From: Helianthus annuus
Lineage: Eukaryota; Streptophyta; Magnoliopsida; Asterales; Asteraceae
Assembly (NCBI RefSeq): GCF_002127325.2
Contig: NC_035449.2
Location: 80,080,693-80,144,692, forward strand
Reading direction: 5' to 3'
Length of the DNA: 64,000 nt
Shown here: positions 43,563 through 55,550 of the stretch, in pieces
How the letters are laid out: the number at the start of each line of letters is the position of its first letter
How positions within the stretch are numbered: the first letter of the stretch is position 1
Position numbers and translations under genes: made by a program
The notes under the pieces: model-generated
Seen by the model: the letters and a program-made list of their open reading frames with translations, nothing else
Database searches by the model: none
What the model was told of the DNA's origin: nothing

Positions 43563-45177
43563 ATGCTGCTACGCAACTCCCCTCATAAGGATCCTAAAAA
43601 GAACAGTCCCTTAAAGGGTCAAGGGATCATCAAGGATTCTCCCCATGAGAGGTGTTGTTTCACCGATGTTCATATTGATAGAATTCGTCATAGTTTTCCG
43701 GCGAATGCTATCTTTAAATCTTTCACTCCCACTGCTTTAAGTGACTTTGTCTCCGATACTTGGGTAGCTTTTCCTGTTACTCCGTTCACCATAGGCTATA
43801 CGTATCCCTTTCCAGCTTTCACCCAATCTTTCTTTTCCCTGACCGGCATATCTTACATCCAAGCCATGCCGATGATCTGGAGGGTTTTGTATACCATTGA
43901 AAGGATCATTGAGCAGGAGGGGATTGACCTAGGGATGGCGGAGCTGGCTGAGCTGTATGATCTCACAACGTTTGGATCCTGTCGATATTTGCTCAAACGG
44001 AAAACCGGAGAGGATCACCCTGTTCTTAAGGTCACCAAAAATGACATGAATTGGAAGCGACGATTCTTCTTTGTGAGGAGGGATACCATCCCTAATGGGG
44101 AGGATCTGCCCAAGGAGTGGGCTACTCATGGTAGGATAGATGATCCTGGAAGGATCACCATCAGACTTGTTCCTTAAGGCGAGGATCACTAATATTCTGT
44201 TTTTTGTGCAGCCATATCTGTTGCTCATCTCAAGTTGACTCCTGCTGCAAGAGAGAGAGTTCTAGCCTTCAAAAAGCTTGATCCTGAGACCAGAAGTTTT
44301 CAAGTTGCCATTCAAGATTCACAGGAAGTATCCTCCGCATCTGCCACAATGTCAAGTAAGTATCCTCATTTAAAAAGTAGTACTATGTAAGATTTTTAAA
44401 TTAGTTAGAGTACTTATCTTATTTTGATTGTGTAGGCGCTGGGAAATCTGTCAAGTCTGCCTCCAAGTTTGGTATTGATGATCTTGCTAATGTCAAGTCT
44501 ACAAGGAAGAAGACCCCTGCTGCTAGTCCATCTGCTTCAGCCCCTAAAGCACCTATTAGGGGTAAGGGAAAGAAGAGAAAGGCTTCTGAGGATCTTCAAG
44601 GATTTCCCCTGCTCCGCCAACAGTTTCTTGATTATGTTAATGAAGTAAGGATCATTGCTCTTGCTTGTATATTCTGCTTGTATATCCTGCTTGTATATCC
44701 TGTTTGTTTGAGGATCACCTGGTCCTGAACTTACCTTTTCCTTTTCTGCAGAAACTTGCTGAAATAGAAACCTACCTTGGCCATGTTGAGGATCAGGACC
44801 GCCAAATCGCCAACCTCCAACAAATGGGCGTGCTGAAGGATCTCAAGATAGCTGATCTTGAGAAGGAACTCCGGGCTACCAAGGATGAAGCTGCTCAAAT
44901 GCTGATCAACATGGATTGTGAGAAGCAGGAGATCACCCAGGATGCCAAGGTCTCTGCTGCAATAGCTATGTATAAGATCCAATTGCAGATGGTGGCGGAG
45001 GCTCAGGATCCTGCCTTTGACAAGAGCACATGGGATGTGGAGGGCTGGAAGGCAAGGTTAGCAGAGTTGGAGGATGATGATGAAGCCGAGGAGATCCCAA
45101 TGCTTGAAGGTGGTGATGCTGGCAAGGATCAGGGGGAAGCAAGTGGAGCTGGTGGTGATGGAGCAGCGAAGGTTTGA
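43563..45177 (+). CDS. Antisense accessory gene of E1, four exons, apparently intact
   Basis: Exons are 43563-44130, 44212-44355, 44436-44644 and 44752-45177, with junctions G|GTAGGA...GTGCAG, A|GTAAGT...TGTAG and A|GTAAGG...CTGCAG. Phases agree, giving 1347 nt and 448 residues. Residues about 50-185 form a domain with SDTWVAFPVTPFTIGYTYPF, FFSLTGISYIQAMPM, YDLTTFGS and NWKRRFFFVRRDTI, which I recognise as resembling Pfam 'putative gypsy type transposon' (PF04195-like). Residues about 240-290 are basic (RKKTP, GKKRK) and probably a nuclear signal. The C-terminal exon is a coiled coil ending in an acidic ELEDDDEAEE stretch. Grande, another Tat element, has an antisense accessory gene encoding a nuclear protein, so an analogous role is possible; the function is unknown. 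Confidence 0.82.
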
Positions 45178-46292
45178 GCTACAGGATTGGGCGATGATGG
45201 AAATTTCGAGACTTGGCCGGAGCCCAATTTTTTTTTGTGGTTGTTGATGTTTTGAAACAATTTATGGTCTGTAACTTAAACAATAGTTTTTAGGGTTAAG
45301 GATCCTGGATCCTTTGGACAATAGGTAGGATCGCAAATGGTGGAGGGATCCTTTGTTTGGGGGATGAAGCCTTTGTGATCCTGCCGCTTTTACTTTCCTG
45401 CACCTGCTATGACCGCATAAACAATGGACACCCTTTGCCAACCCATGTGGACGGGCCACGTTTTGCTGGTAGAAACGTGGGTTGGCAATTTTGACAACTT
45501 TGAAGGGTTTAAAATCCTTTGTTAATAAAATAACTCTAATCTTTTTGGCTTATCTCGTGTTGTTATCCTTTGTTTATCCTTTTATTTTCCAATTGTTAAG
45601 CAAATGGAACATAACTTGGGACTAAGCCAATGTGAAAGATAAATTAGTAGCTGGGGACATGCCCAAAGGATAACTGGGGACAAGCCCAAAGGATAACTGG
45701 GGACAAGCCCAAAGGATAACTGGGGACAAGCCCAAAGGATAACTGGGGACAAGCCCAAAGGATAACTGGGGACAAGCCCAAGGATCGTATGTAAACTGGA
45801 GTATGGCCCTTACTGGCGACTATCCAAACTTGGTGACATGAAAATGTCAAAACCTTAGCTAACTGAAAACGTTAGAAACCTTAGGAACGGATGTATGGTA
45901 CGTCTACCATTATACGTAGGATCCTAGATATAGCCAGTACGATGAGGTTGTCAGCCCCTAAAGTGGGTACTGGTCCCAAAGACGTGAACTATACCAGGAT
46001 CATCGTGCGCTACAGGCGAAAACTGTGGACAAGCCCAAGGATAACTGGGGTTAAACCCAAGGATCTGAGATGCTTTTGAAGACTATTGATAATATGCTGA
46101 GGATACCTAGACTATCAGAACTCAAATTCTCGTGAGAGAAGGATGAAGGATACGTGATCCTTATCCTTAGGTAAAAATAAGAAAATGGAAAAGTTTTGAG
46201 ATAAGGACTTTACCAGAGTAAGGATCACTGATGTCGCCGGGATCCTTCGAGGATGCTTCCAATGTAAGGATCATATGCTTGAAGGATCCTGT
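45178..46292 (-). other. 3' non-coding region of E1
   Basis: Collinear with 39737-41166. It has the GGACGGGCCACGTTTT inverted repeat, the 23-bp array and the GTGCGCTACAGGCG motif (about 46005). No gene. Confidence 0.65.
45651..45783. repeat. 23-bp CTGGGGACAAGCCCAAAGGATAA tandem repeat (E1)
   Basis: Six nearly identical consecutive units; the first has ACATGCCC. It is the most regular of the three arrays, which suggests recent homogenisation or expansion in this copy. Confidence 0.9.
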
Positions 46293-46749
46293 TCACATGA
46301 AATATTTCTTTAAGTGAATAGCATTCCAGGCTCTTGGTAACAAATTTCCTTCCATGGTTAGCAATCTGTATGCCCCCTTTCCTGCTTCGGCTTCAATCAA
46401 GTAAGGGCCTTCCCATTTTGGTCCCAATTTCCCATCAGCAGGAATGATGGTATTTTGGAATGCTTTTCTCAACACCATATCCCCGACTTGGAACTTCCTT
46501 ATCCTGGCGTTTTTGTTGTAAGCCCCAGCCATTCTTTGTTGGTAGCTTGCCATCCTTATCCTAGCCAGATCCCTGATTTCCTCAATAGTATCCAAGTCTT
46601 GAGCTAAGTTTGCAGCATTCTCTTCAGGATCACGAGTACTTGTTCTAGCAGTTGGAACCACCATTTCTGTTGGGATCACTGCTTCTGCCCCAAATACTAA
46701 AGAGAAGGGTGTTTGACCAGTGGCATTCTTGGGAGTTGTCCTATCAGCC
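46293..46749 (-). pseudogene. Integrase C-terminal part of E1
   Basis: Continues from ADRTTP (46749) through IPTEMVVPTARTSTRD, FQVGDMVLRKAFQNT, KWEGPYLIEAEAGKG and the LKKYFM end. It is separated from its N-terminal part at 54784 by E2, which lies between the codons for W-A and D-R. Confidence 0.88.
46745..46749. other. Target-site duplication CAGCC, left copy
   Basis: CAGCC at 46745-46749 and 54779-54783 flanks E2. Confidence 0.95.
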
Positions 46750-47467
46750 TGTTTTGGTCAAAAATCACACAAGGATAATGCAACCAAACTCTTTGTAAAC
46801 GGGGAATGATGCTTCGTATGATGAACAAAGTAAAGGATCACTTAAATGTAGATTGCACAAGTGACACAAAGATTTATACGAGGAAAAAGCCCTTGATCAA
46901 TGAATGATCTCCGGCATAAAAAACCTCGGGTGATGGAAACTACCGATCACCAAACTCCCATATAAGAAACAATGTTTACAACTTCGGATGGTAACGAGCT
47001 AGGTACAAAGATCGCTATGGTGTGGTATGCTAGAGTGTGTAAGAAATGTGTTCTCTCTTCCAAATGCCGATGAGTGCCCTTTATATAAGTGTGTGTGGTC
47101 GTATTTTAGGTAAATCACCTAATTACTAGCTCGTTACCCCTTTAGGAATAGAAGTAAATTTAGCCTAACTAATTGCCCTTGAATTGTGCTAAGTTTCCAT
47201 ATTCTCCACAACGTCTATTTTTGGTTATACGTGTGCGAGATTTGCGTGGAGGATTCCTTAATTACGTTGCCAAGACCAGGTCCAACTCGTGATTCCTGCA
47301 AAACAACATTAAACATAAAGAGAACAATCGTTAGTATGAGGATCCTTAGGATGATCCATGATCCTGATCCTGAAGCTCTTCTGAGGATCACTATCTGCCA
47401 CAGAAACGAGGATCACTTGTTAGGATCATATGTAAGGATCATAGGTCATAAAAATCCAGCCCTAACA
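46750..47467 (-). repeat. 3' LTR of E2 (718 bp)
   Basis: Same family as the E0 and E1 LTRs. Minus-strand start TGTTAGGGCTGG (47467), end GACCAAAACA (46750). TTTTGGGGGCAAT at 47468-47480 is the polypurine-type tract. Confidence 0.93.
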
Positions 47468-47585
47468 ATTGCCCCCAAAATATAAGGAGTATTTATCTAA
47501 TATAAACGAGTTATATTTTGCCGGTCTCATCTCTAACTGACTTAACGGATATATAGCCGTTACAATGGAACTATCCGTTGCAATC

Positions 47586-47632
47586 TGACGTCACGGAAGT
47601 GACAACCCTGCACGAATCATCATTATAAATAG
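47586..47632 (+). promoter_or_regulatory. Promoter of the E2 antisense accessory gene
   Basis: TGACGTCA at 47586-47593 and TATAAATAG at 47624-47632, spaced as in E0. Confidence 0.65.
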
Positions 47633-47771
47633 AAATAGGGATAGGATCATTTGCATTTAAATTCGAGAACTCTTCCCTTTATAACCGCGATCAGAGGATT
47701 GAACAGGTATTCCCCTTCTCCTTCTATCTTGCTTGCTCTGTTTTTCTTTTTCTTTCTATCGTCTTGAAAAG

Positions 47772-49350
47772 ATGTTGCTCCGGAACTCTCCGCACAAGGA
47801 TCCTAAGGAGAACAGTCCCTTGAAGGGTCAAGGGATCATCAAGGATTCTCCTACTGAGAGGTGTTGTTTCACCGATCCTCAGATCGACAAAATTCGTCAT
47901 TGCTTTCCGGCGAGCACCCTCTTCAAGTCTTTTACCCCCACTGCTTTGAGTGATTTTATTTCTGATACTTGGGTAGCTTTCCCGGTTACTCCGTTCTTGA
48001 TTGGATATTCGTATCCTTTCCCACAGTTCACTCAATCCTTTTTCTCTCTTACCGGCATCTGCTATATCCAGGCTATGCCCATGATCTGGAGGGTGTTATA
48101 CACCCTTGAAAGGATCCTTGAACAAGAGGGGATTGACCTTCGTATGGCGGAGTTGGCTGAGATGTATGATCTTACCACTTTCGGATCCCATCGTTATTTG
48201 TTTAAGCGAAAGGCTGGAGAGGATCACCCTGTCTTCAAAGTTACCAAGAACGACACGAACTGGAAGCGTCGGTTCTTTTTTGTTAGGAGAGATACCATCC
48301 CTGATGGGAAGGATCTGCCCAAAGAGTGGGCTACTCATGGTAGGATAGAGGATCCTGGAAGGATCACCATAAAATTTGTTCCTTTGGATGAGGATCACTG
48401 ATTTTTTTTGTTTGTTGTGCGGCTATATCCGTTGCTCATCTTAAGTTGACTCCTGCTGCAAAAGAGAGATTCTTGGCTTTAAAGAAACTTGATCCGGAGA
48501 TAAGGACTTTCCAGGTTGCCACCCAGGATTCTCAAGAAGTATCCTCTGCCTCTGCCACAATGTCAAGTAAGTATTCATGTTTATAAAGTAATTCTGTGTA
48601 GGATTTCAAATTTAATTAGAATACTTATCTTATTTTGGTTGTGTAGGTGCTGGAAAACCTTCTAAGTCCGCCTCAAAGTTTCGCATCGATGATCTGACCA
48701 ACGTGAAATCCTCAAGGAAGAAGAATCCTGCTAGCCCAAGCGTTTCAGCCCCTAAAGCACCTATTAGGGTAAAGGAAAGAAGAGAAAGGCCTCTGAGGAT
48801 TTACAAGGCCTGCCCCTGCTCCGCCAACAGTTTCTGGACTACTTCAACGAGGTAAGGATCACTGCCCCTGTTTGTTATCTTGACAATTTTGAGGATCACT
48901 TGTTTCTGACGTTATGCCTTGTTTTCCTTGCAGAAATTTGCTGAAATAGAGACTTATGTTGGCCACCTCGAGGATCAAGATCGCCAAATTGCTGACCTCC
49001 AACAGATGGGTGTGCTGAAGGATCTCAAGATCGCTGATCTTGAGAAGGAGCTCCGGGCTACCAAGGATGAAGCTGCCAAAATGCTGATCAACTTTGATTA
49101 TGAGAAGCATGATATCACCCAGGATGCCAAGGTTTCTGCCGCGATAACCATGTATAAGATCCAGTTGCAGATGGCTGCGGAGGCCCAGGATCCTGCCTTC
49201 GACAAAAGCACATGGGACGTGGAGGGCTGGAATGCAAGGCTGGCAGAGTTGGAGGATGATGAGGAGGCTGAGGAGATCCCGTTGCTTGCTGGCAAGGATC
49301 ATGCTGGGGAGGCAAGTGGAGCTGGTGGTGATGGTGCAGCGAAGGTTTGA
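47772..49350 (+). pseudogene. Antisense accessory gene of E2 (four exons, damaged)
   Basis: Exons are 47772-48339, 48423-48566, 48647-48851 and 48934-49350, homologous to E1. Exon 1 is intact, with the same domain (SDTWVAFPVTPFLIGYSYPF, MPMIWRVL, NWKRRFFFVRRDTI). Two defects: the acceptor before exon 2 reads GTGCGG instead of GTGCAG (48417-48422), and exon 3 is net 4 nt shorter than in E1, breaking the frame near 48770. Exon 4 retains the coiled coil. Upstream ORF start codons before 47772 are ignored because the MLLRNS start is conserved in E0, E1 and E2. Confidence 0.8.
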
Positions 49351-50781
49351 GCTGCAGGATTGGGCGATGAAGGAAACTTCTAGACATAGCCGGAGCCCAA
49401 TTTTTTTTTTTTTTTTTTGTGTTTGTTGGTGTTTTTAAACAATTATGGTCTGTAACTTTGAACAACAGTTTTAGGATTAAGGATCCAGGATCCTTCAGAC
49501 AATAGGTATGATTGCAAATGGTGGAGGGATCCTCTGTTTGGGGGATGAAGCCATTGTGATCCTGCCGCCTTTTATTTACCTGCATGCTAAACAATGGACA
49601 CCCTTTGCCAACCCATGTGGACGGGCCACGTTTTGCTGGTAGAAACGTGGGTTGGCAATTTTGACAACTTTGAAGGGTTTCAAAGCTTTGTTAATAAAAT
49701 AACTCTAATCTTTTTGGCTTATCTCGTATTGTTATCCTTTTAATTTCCAATTGTTTTGATACATGTTTGTTTGAGTAAGAAAAGTTGAGCAAATTATGTT
49801 TAAGAAATTTAGGATATGATTCTGGATCAAATATCCTATAATCGAAAATTTTCAAAGTAGTTTATTTTAAGGATCATAGGTTCAGTTGTCAAGGTCTAAG
49901 GGTTATTCAAATGAATAATGAATGAAATTAAAAATAGTTAAGGATCATACCTGAGGATCCAAGTTAGGATCCTAACCTTTAATTAGGATAACCATAAGTA
50001 AAACTTGAATGGATAATAAGGATTAAGGATCCTTAATTGTTTAACTTCGAAAACCTGAAAAAATGGAATATAACTTGGGACTAAGCCAATATAAAAGATA
50101 AGTTAGTAACTGGGGACAAGCCCAAAGGATAACTGGGGACGAGCCCAAAGGATCACTGGGGACAAGCCCAAAGGATAACTGGGGACGAGCCCAAAGGATC
50201 ACTGGGAACAAGCCCAAAGGATAACTGGGGACAAGCCCGAAGGATAACTGGGGACAAGCCCAAGGATCGTATGTAAACTGGAGTATGGCCCTCACTGGCG
50301 ACTATCCAAACTTAGTGACATGAAAATGCCAAAACCTTAGCTAACGTGAAAACGTTAGAAACCTTAGGAACGGATGTATGGTACGTCTACCATTATATGT
50401 AGGATCCTGGGTATAGCCAGTACGATGAGGTTATCAGCCCCTAAAGCGAGTACTGGTCCCAAAGACGTGAACTATACCAGGATCATCGTGCGCTACAGGC
50501 GAAAACTGGGGACAAGCCCAAACTGGGGACCAACCCAAAACTTTGGAGAATTGGCCAACCACTTTGATCTTCTGTAAAATGATAACAACTCTGCAAAAGC
50601 TTAAACTTTGTGAAAATAGATGTTAACTGATTAACATCCTTAACTTATGATAAGTAATAAGTATAAAATGAATGAAAATGAAAATGAAAGTAATGTGTTA
50701 CCAAATGTAGAATCATATATCCTTTGAGGATCCTAGATCCTTAATCAGAATACCGGTATCGCTGAGGATCCCTGATCCTTC
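49351..50781 (-). other. 3' non-coding region of E2
   Basis: Collinear with the same region of E0 and E1. It has a poly-T run at 49401-49418, the GGACGGGCCACGTTTT inverted repeat, the 23-bp array (50109-50264) and GTGCGCTACAGGCG (about 50488). No gene. Confidence 0.65.
50109..50264. repeat. 23-bp tandem repeat with alternating unit types (E2)
   Basis: Seven units alternating between ...CAAAGGATAA and ...CAAAGGATCA ends and between GGGGACAAG and GGGGACGAG, suggesting a 46-bp higher-order unit in part of the array. Confidence 0.85.
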
Positions 50782-51300
50782 TTACTTAAAGTATTTTTTG
50801 AAATGAACAGCATTCCAAGCTCTTGGTAGGAGATCACCATCCATTGTTAACAAATGATATGCCCCCTTTCCTGATTCAGCTTCAATTAGATAGGGGTCTT
50901 CCCACTTTGGTGCTAGCTCGCCATCAGAAGGATTTGTAGTGTTCTGGAATGCTTTTCTTAGCACAAAATCACCAACTTGAAATCTTCTAATTCTGACATT
51001 CTTGTTGTACGCTCCAACCATTCTTTGTTGATAACTGGCCATTTCCTTTTTTCTGACTTTGAGCAAAAGCTTCTTCTTAGGATGCAGATGTTATGTTGGT
51101 TGGTGTAGAATATTACTGTGTCTTTGACAAGCATCACACTTCATTGTGTATTCCACAGCATACGTCTTCATGGTAGGCCAATAGTATCCTGTTCCAAGGA
51201 TCCTTGAGAATAGTGCTTTGCCCCCAGTGTGGTTTCCACAGTCTCCTTGACTTTGAAAGCTTTAAGATTTTGTCTTGTAGGGATCTCTCCATGTTGTATA
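50782..51300 (-). pseudogene. Integrase remnants of E2, core deleted
   Basis: 50782-51040 encodes the C-terminal part (MASYQQRM, FQVGDFVLRKAFQNT, WEDPYLIEAESGKG, HFKKYFK end). Beyond a join near 51055-51110 the zinc-finger region is readable in pieces (cysteines near 51130, then the H-rich GDCGNHTGG segment near 51230). The D,D,E catalytic core of about 600 bp is missing. Confidence 0.8.
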
Positions 51301-52310
51301 TATCTTAGGATTGGAAGGATCCAGGATGTGAATTAGACTGTGCAGGGTCACCAGGTATGATTGCAGAATCCTCCACTATCTCCATGGCTACGTGATCCTC
51401 AATTGCAGGAGTTAAAACATGGGTGATGAGTATTTTTCACATCTTCTGGCATCTTTAGGAATGATCCAAGGTTAGTTATTTTCTTCCGTGGGTACCTGTG
51501 GTAGACTGAAAAAGCAAAAGAATCTACCAGATTCCTGACTATTTCTAAGTACTTGATTAGCTTTTCACATTTGACAGTGTAAGAACTATTATAATGATTA
51601 GTAATTAATAGAGAATCTACATATACTTGAAGATACCTGATCCTCATATTATTAGCTAATTGCAAACTTGCTATCAAGGCCTCATACTCTGCCTCATGAT
51701 TAGTGGTTTGGAATTCACATGCAATGGATTGGGGTATAATGTCCCCCTGTGGCGATTTTAGTAGTGTGCTTTGTCCAGTTCCTTTAACATTTGAAGCTCC
51801 ATCCATGAAGAGTGTCCAAGGATCCTTGGTCTTCTCAAGTTGTTGAACTTCCAATTCAGCTTCCCTTTGTATATCACTACTAAAATCAGCCATAAAGTCA
51901 GCTAAAGCTTCGGACTTGATGACAGTCCTAGGTTCATACTTAAGCTTGACTATCCACTTTGCCATTCTACTTGCTATTTCAGTTTTCCTGAGAACATTCT
52001 TGATAGAAATGTTACTTTTCACAATAATGGTGTGAGTCTCAAAATAATGTCCATGTTTAGTAGAAGCCATAATTAAATCAAGAATTAATTTCTTCAAATG
52101 AGAATACCTGGCCTCAGCATCAAGTAGAATTTTACTTACATAGTATACCGGATGTTGAGAGCCTTCATGATCCTTAACTAGGATCACACTTACTACTTTA
52201 GCTGGAATAGCTAAGTATAAGGATAACGATTCTCCATTTTCTGGTTTCATCAGGGCTGGTGCTGAGGATAGATGATCGTTAAGTGCAGCTTCATGCCTAT
52301 CAGTCCACTC
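51301..52310 (-). pseudogene. RNase H domains of E2
   Basis: Frame 52250-51399 carries SLYLAIPAKVVSVILVKDHEG and YSHLKKLILDLIMASTK (first RNase H), then FMDGASNVKGTG, TNHEAEYEAL and VDSLL (second RNase H). Around the second domain, residues differ from E0/E1 in several places. It ends at a deletion junction near 52318. Confidence 0.82.
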
Positions 52311-52692
52311 AAACTTGTTTTGAGCAATTTGTCTACCTCTTCTTGGATAATGACATTCCTTTCAAGTGCAAACTTTCTCCTTTTTTAGTGGATTGGTTTG
52401 AATGACCTGTCAATGCCAAGTTTATGAGTGATAATATCCTTAGATATACCTGTCATATCTTCATGTTTCCAAGCGAAGGTAGATTTTCTTCTTTCCAAGA
52501 AGGATACTAAATCTTGCTAAATACTGTCTAGGATCCCAGATCCTATAAAAATTTTGAATTCAGGATCCTCTGAGTTCAACATAATATCCTTGACGTCTTG
52601 CTCTCTTGCCTCCATGATGTCTTGCTCCTTGGAGGCTGGCTTCTTTGAAGAAGTGTAATAGTTTTTTGCCTCCTGCCGATCACTTTCTATCT
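52311..52692 (-). pseudogene. RT N-terminal remnant of E2
   Basis: Holds EQDVKDIM, the HEDMTGISKDIITHKLGIDRSF segment and an EEVDKL piece, then jumps at about 52318 to the post-RT segment (FEWTDRHEA). The catalytic YIDD region, about 600 bp or more, is deleted. No TAG-CAA-TTA is present at the protease/RT boundary of this copy; the segment between KEQD and MEAREQD is rearranged. Confidence 0.78.
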
Positions 52693-53973
52693 TCACCATA
52701 TCTCATAGAGTTGGGACCTTGACATGTTGATGATATGTTGAGAGGGATTGCCTTCATATCGTGTATCCATGGCTCCCTCTATGTAGATAGGAAGTTTGGG
52801 GTCCCCCAATGTAATCTTTGTCTCTCCACTGAATCTCACAAGGACAGATGATCTTTGGACAATATCGGATTCAAGGATGTCCATTCTATCGAGGACATCC
52901 AACTGGATTATGTTCACTGAGCTTTTCCCATCAATGAGAATCCTGCGAACAAAATGGTTAGATATAAATAATGTAATAACTACACCGTCGTGATGAGGAT
53001 CCTGAATGTCCGCACAATTATCCTCATCATATGATATCACTTTCTGCTAGGTAAGGATGGAGGTCCGAACAGGTTTGCCCCCATTCTCCATCTTTGTTTC
53101 CTTTGCACGTCTCTTAGCTGCTGAGAACCTCCGGAGATAAAATGGATGATTCAAGCATCGGATGGTGGAGGAGGAGCTTTTTCAGGAATTTTCTCAGGAT
53201 ACTTGATCCTTGACTTTTTCTTTCCAAGCAATTCCTTCAAGTATCCTTTGCTCTAAAGATAACCTATCTCCTTCCTAAATGCTATGCACTCATCTATGAG
53301 ATGACCAGAATACCCATGGTAAGCACACCATTTCGATTCGTCTTCGGTGGCAGACGGTTTGTCATTCTTCCTTGGCCACCTAACCTTGTCACCTAAACTC
53401 TGGAAGGAGGAACCTTGAACCTGAGAGGATCCTTGAGCCTGAGAGGATCCTTGAACCTGCGAGGATCCTTGACCCTGAGAGGATCCTTGAACCTGAGAGG
53501 ATCCTTGAACCTGCGAGGATCCTTGAACCTGAGAGGATCCTTGAACCCGAGAGGATCCTTGAATCTGAGACATTGCCGATGATCCAGAACGTATTCCTGT
53601 TGATCCACCCTGGTATTGGACATGTGGAGCTGCAAAGTTCTGGGAAGTTATGACCGGAGTGTCGAAATTCAGCGACCACGTCATCAAAGGGGAGTGATCC
53701 TCTGCTGATTTTATCAATTTCGCGAAGGATCCTGCCATTAGTTTTGACCTGCTGCATGTGATTCTTCATCTGCACAATCAAAGCATAAAAATCGCTGTTA
53801 GTAAGTGTAGAGGAAGAAACAACAGTTGGTTTTGTGAAAACGGGGGTTGTCTTTTTCGGAGAATTCTCAGCATTCTTCTGGAATGCAAGGGGGAGATGAT
53901 GCAAAGGCAGAATGCCCTGTGAAAAAGTGACCGCCGACATAGAGCTTGGAGTGTTCTTCGCTGGAGAAGCCAT
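52693..53973 (-). pseudogene. Gag-protease of E2, internally shortened
   Basis: Starts at ATG 53973 (MASPAKNTP). The N-terminal part is followed by a tandem SSQVQG region (53405-53575), then directly by GDKVRWPRKNDK and the C-x2-H-x4-H-x4-C motif (CAYHGYSGHLIDEC). The whole capsid domain seen in E1 is missing. The protease (53040-52693) has LIDGKSSVNII, where E0/E1 have DGGSS, so a Gly next to the catalytic Asp is altered. Several frameshifts. Confidence 0.8.
53405..53575. repeat. 18-bp coding minisatellite in E2 gag
   Basis: About nine units of GAGGATCCTTGAACCTGA encoding repeats of SSQVQG on the minus strand. The corresponding E1 region has a longer unit. Confidence 0.9.
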
Positions 53974-54040
53974 GTGGTTGAAGGTAATGAACCGAAATAA
54001 ATGAAATGAACAAAATTTCTCAGAATTGAAGCACCAATTG

Positions 54041-54060
54041 CCCCACGGTGGGCGCCAAAC
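54041..54060 (-). promoter_or_regulatory. Primer-binding site of E2
   Basis: On the minus strand GTTTGGCGCCCACCGTGGGG directly follows the 5' LTR. The same core as in B and E1. Confidence 0.8.
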
Positions 54061-54778
54061 TGTTTTGGTCAAAAATCACACAAGGATAATGCAACCAAAC
54101 TCTTTGTAAACGGGGAATGATGCTTGGTATGATGAACAAAGTAAAGGATCACTTAAATGTAGATTGCACAAGTGACACAAAGATTTATACGAGGAAAAAG
54201 CCCTTGATCAATGAATGATCTCCGGCATAAAAAACCTCGGGTGATGGAAACTACCGATCACCAAACTCCCATATAAGAAACAATGTTTACAACTTCGGAT
54301 GGTAACGAGCTAGGTACAAAGATCGCTATGGTGTGGTATGCTAGAGTGTGTAAGAAATGTGTTCTCTCTTCCAAATGCCGATGAGTGCCCTTTATATAAG
54401 TGTGTGTGGTCGTATTTTAGGTAAATCACCTAATTACTAGCTCGTTACCCCTTTAGGAATAGAAGTAAATTTAGCCTAACTAATTGCCCTTGAATTGTGC
54501 TAAGTTTCCATATTCTCCACAACGTCTATTTTTGGTTATACGTGTGCAAGATTTGCGTGGAGGATTCCTTAATTACGTTGCCAAGACCAGGTCCAACTCG
54601 TGATTCCTACAAAACAACATTAAACATAAAGAGAACAATCATTAGTATGAGGATCCTTAGGATGATCCATGATCCTGATCATGAAGCTCTTCTGAGGATC
54701 ACTATCTGCCACAGAAACGAGGATCACTTGTTAGGATCATATGTAAGGATCATAGGTCATAAAAATCCAGCCCTAACA
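54061..54778 (-). repeat. 5' LTR of E2 (718 bp)
   Basis: Pairs with 46750-47467. Flanked on the right by CAGCC (54779-54783), after which E1 integrase resumes. Confidence 0.95.
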
Positions 54779-54783
54779 CAGCC

Positions 54784-55550
<767 letters not shown>

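Larger units (their letters stand above)
46750..54778 (-). mobile_element. Element E2: deleted Tat-type element nested in E1 integrase
   Basis: 718-bp LTRs (46750-47467 and 54061-54778) with a CAGCC TSD and about five LTR differences by eye (about 0.7 percent), so it is younger than E1, as nesting requires. It is only 8.0 kb. Most of the RT palm and the integrase catalytic core are deleted, yet gag, primer site, antisense gene and LTRs remain. It would need enzymes supplied in trans, unless the deletions came after insertion. Confidence 0.95.

Noticed and set aside
45651..45783. Possible CRISPR-like array from regular short repeats
   Set aside because: The units are contiguous without unique spacers, and the context is a plant retrotransposon. 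It is a simple tandem repeat.
53389..54072. Gag of E2 and E1 starting upstream of the primer site (MTKTVWRPP frame)
   Set aside because: The open frame runs through the primer-binding site into the LTR. The conserved start after the primer site (53973 and 60258) is the more likely initiator.
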